Part shown: positions 63,627 to 64,000 of the stretch, piece after piece
Position numbering within the stretch: position 1 is the stretch's first letter
Layout: each line of letters begins with the position of its first letter
Origin: a virus
IMG/VR virus record: IMGVR_UViG_3300042559_001567
Location: 52,121 to 116,120 of that record
Direction: 5' to 3' (one strand)
Length of the DNA: 64,000 nt
Notes under the pieces: generated by a model
Database searches by the model: none
Seen by the model: only the letters and a program-made list of their open reading frames with translations
What the model was told of the DNA's origin: nothing
Position numbers and translations under genes: made by a program

Positions 63627-64000
63627 AGAAAATCATACACATTGCTGATTTACACATTCGTACAATTCAAATGCACGATTTATATAAGAATCAATTTGAA
63701 AAACTGTTGGGCGAATTAAGTGTAAAATTTTTAGAATGGGCAGATGAAAATATATCGCATAACGAAATTAGAATTGTTGTTGCGGGTGATATCGCACATC
63801 AAAAAATTAATATCTCAAATGAACAATTATTATTAACGAGTTGGTTTTTAAAAGAGTTAACTCGTTTTGGTAAGGTTGTAATCATACCGGGTAATCACGA
63901 TTTCTTGGAGAATAATACACAACGTATGGATAGTATAACACCAGTCGTTCAATTATTAGACAATCAACACATCACATACCTAAAAGATAGTGGTGATTAT
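63620..64000 (+). CDS. gp47: gp47/SbcD-like recombination nuclease (5' part, cut by window end)
   Basis: ATG at 63620 overlaps the nuclease gene by 7 bases and the frame is open to the window end (127 residues seen). Calcineurin-like phosphoesterase motifs of Mre11/SbcD/gp47 are present in order: D10 and H12 in IADLHIR, D57 in VVAGDIAHQ, and N92, H93 and D94 in IIPGNHD. With its ATPase partner gp46/SbcC it resects DNA ends to start recombination-dependent replication. The partner is expected just downstream, beyond this window. Confidence 0.9.
   Translation, partial: MVKKIIHIADLHIRTIQMHDLYKNQFEKLLGELSVKFLEWADENISHNEIRIVVAGDIAHQKINISNEQLLLTSWFLKELTRFGKVVIIPGNHDFLENNTQRMDSITPVVQLLDNQHITYLKDSGDY

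Noticed and set aside
1-64000. tRNA genes, integrase, transposase or rRNA
   Set aside because: No cloverleaf with CCA end, recombinase motif or rRNA-like sequence was noticed; a tRNAscan-SE run would settle the tRNA question.

Overview
The window is an AT-rich (by eye roughly two-thirds A+T), densely packed, almost entirely plus-strand segment of a large contractile-tailed (myovirus) bacteriophage with a T4-like gene set. The host is probably a member of the Bacteroidota, close to Flavobacteriia. The evidence for that host is threefold: a 2414-residue virion protein carries about six SprB-type repeats, otherwise known from the Flavobacterium gliding adhesin; most start codons follow A-rich leaders without a Shine-Dalgarno motif; and the one minus-strand gene has a Bacteroidota-type promoter (TTTG, 19 bp, TANNTTT). 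I found no tRNA, CRISPR array, integrase, transposase or reverse transcriptase. Functional calls come from recognising sequence motifs and gene order; no database search was run.

Layout. (1) 1-19.2 kb, tail tube, sheath and hub: the end of an unidentified gene, a gp15-like tail terminator, a minus-strand ribbon-helix-helix-like gene, tail sheath (gp18), tail tube (gp19), a gp26-like assembly protein with an overlapping +1-frame extension, tape measure, a 1583-residue tail/baseplate protein, a gp53-like protein and a 1931-residue hub protein. (2) 19.2-20.7 kb: four small genes, including a DUF5856-like helical protein. (3) 20.8-29.0 kb, replication and nucleotide cassette: gp32-like SSB, UvsX/RecA, 5'-3' exonuclease/RNase H, an unknown gene, DnaB-like helicase, NrdB and NrdA. 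Related intrinsic terminators and an identical 16-bp sequence sit at both ends of this cassette. (4) 29.1-37.6 kb, baseplate wedge: gp25, gp6, a 1454-residue gp7-position protein and a 594-residue protein. (5) 37.6-61.0 kb, host-recognition and tail-fibre region: very large proteins with Pro-Thr-rich linkers, a PA14-like domain, cadherin-like and SprB-like repeats, a P2 gpI-like tail protein and a tail-collar-like protein. (6) 61.1-64.0 kb, second DNA-metabolism block: RuvC-like resolvase, a structured RNA/terminator element, DnaG-like primase, a PD-(D/E)XK nuclease and the start of the gp47/SbcD-like nuclease.

Expression signals. An 8-bp motif, TATTTATA, lies just upstream of many structural genes and probably acts as the phage late promoter. 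The sheath and tube genes have leaders of exactly equal length after it, while several other genes have only 4 nt between motif and ATG, which would give near-leaderless mRNAs. Intrinsic terminators follow the sheath gene, the tube gene, the small-gene block and nrdA.

Most unusual points: the 70-nt promoter-hairpin-terminator RNA element ahead of the primase gene; the probable +1 frameshift in the gp26-like gene; the alternating 7-bp inverted-repeat array with a parS-like core between sheath and tube genes; hydrophobic membrane-like segments in two giant virion proteins; and the modular, repeat-rich adhesin proteins that appear partly built from host-type surface modules.
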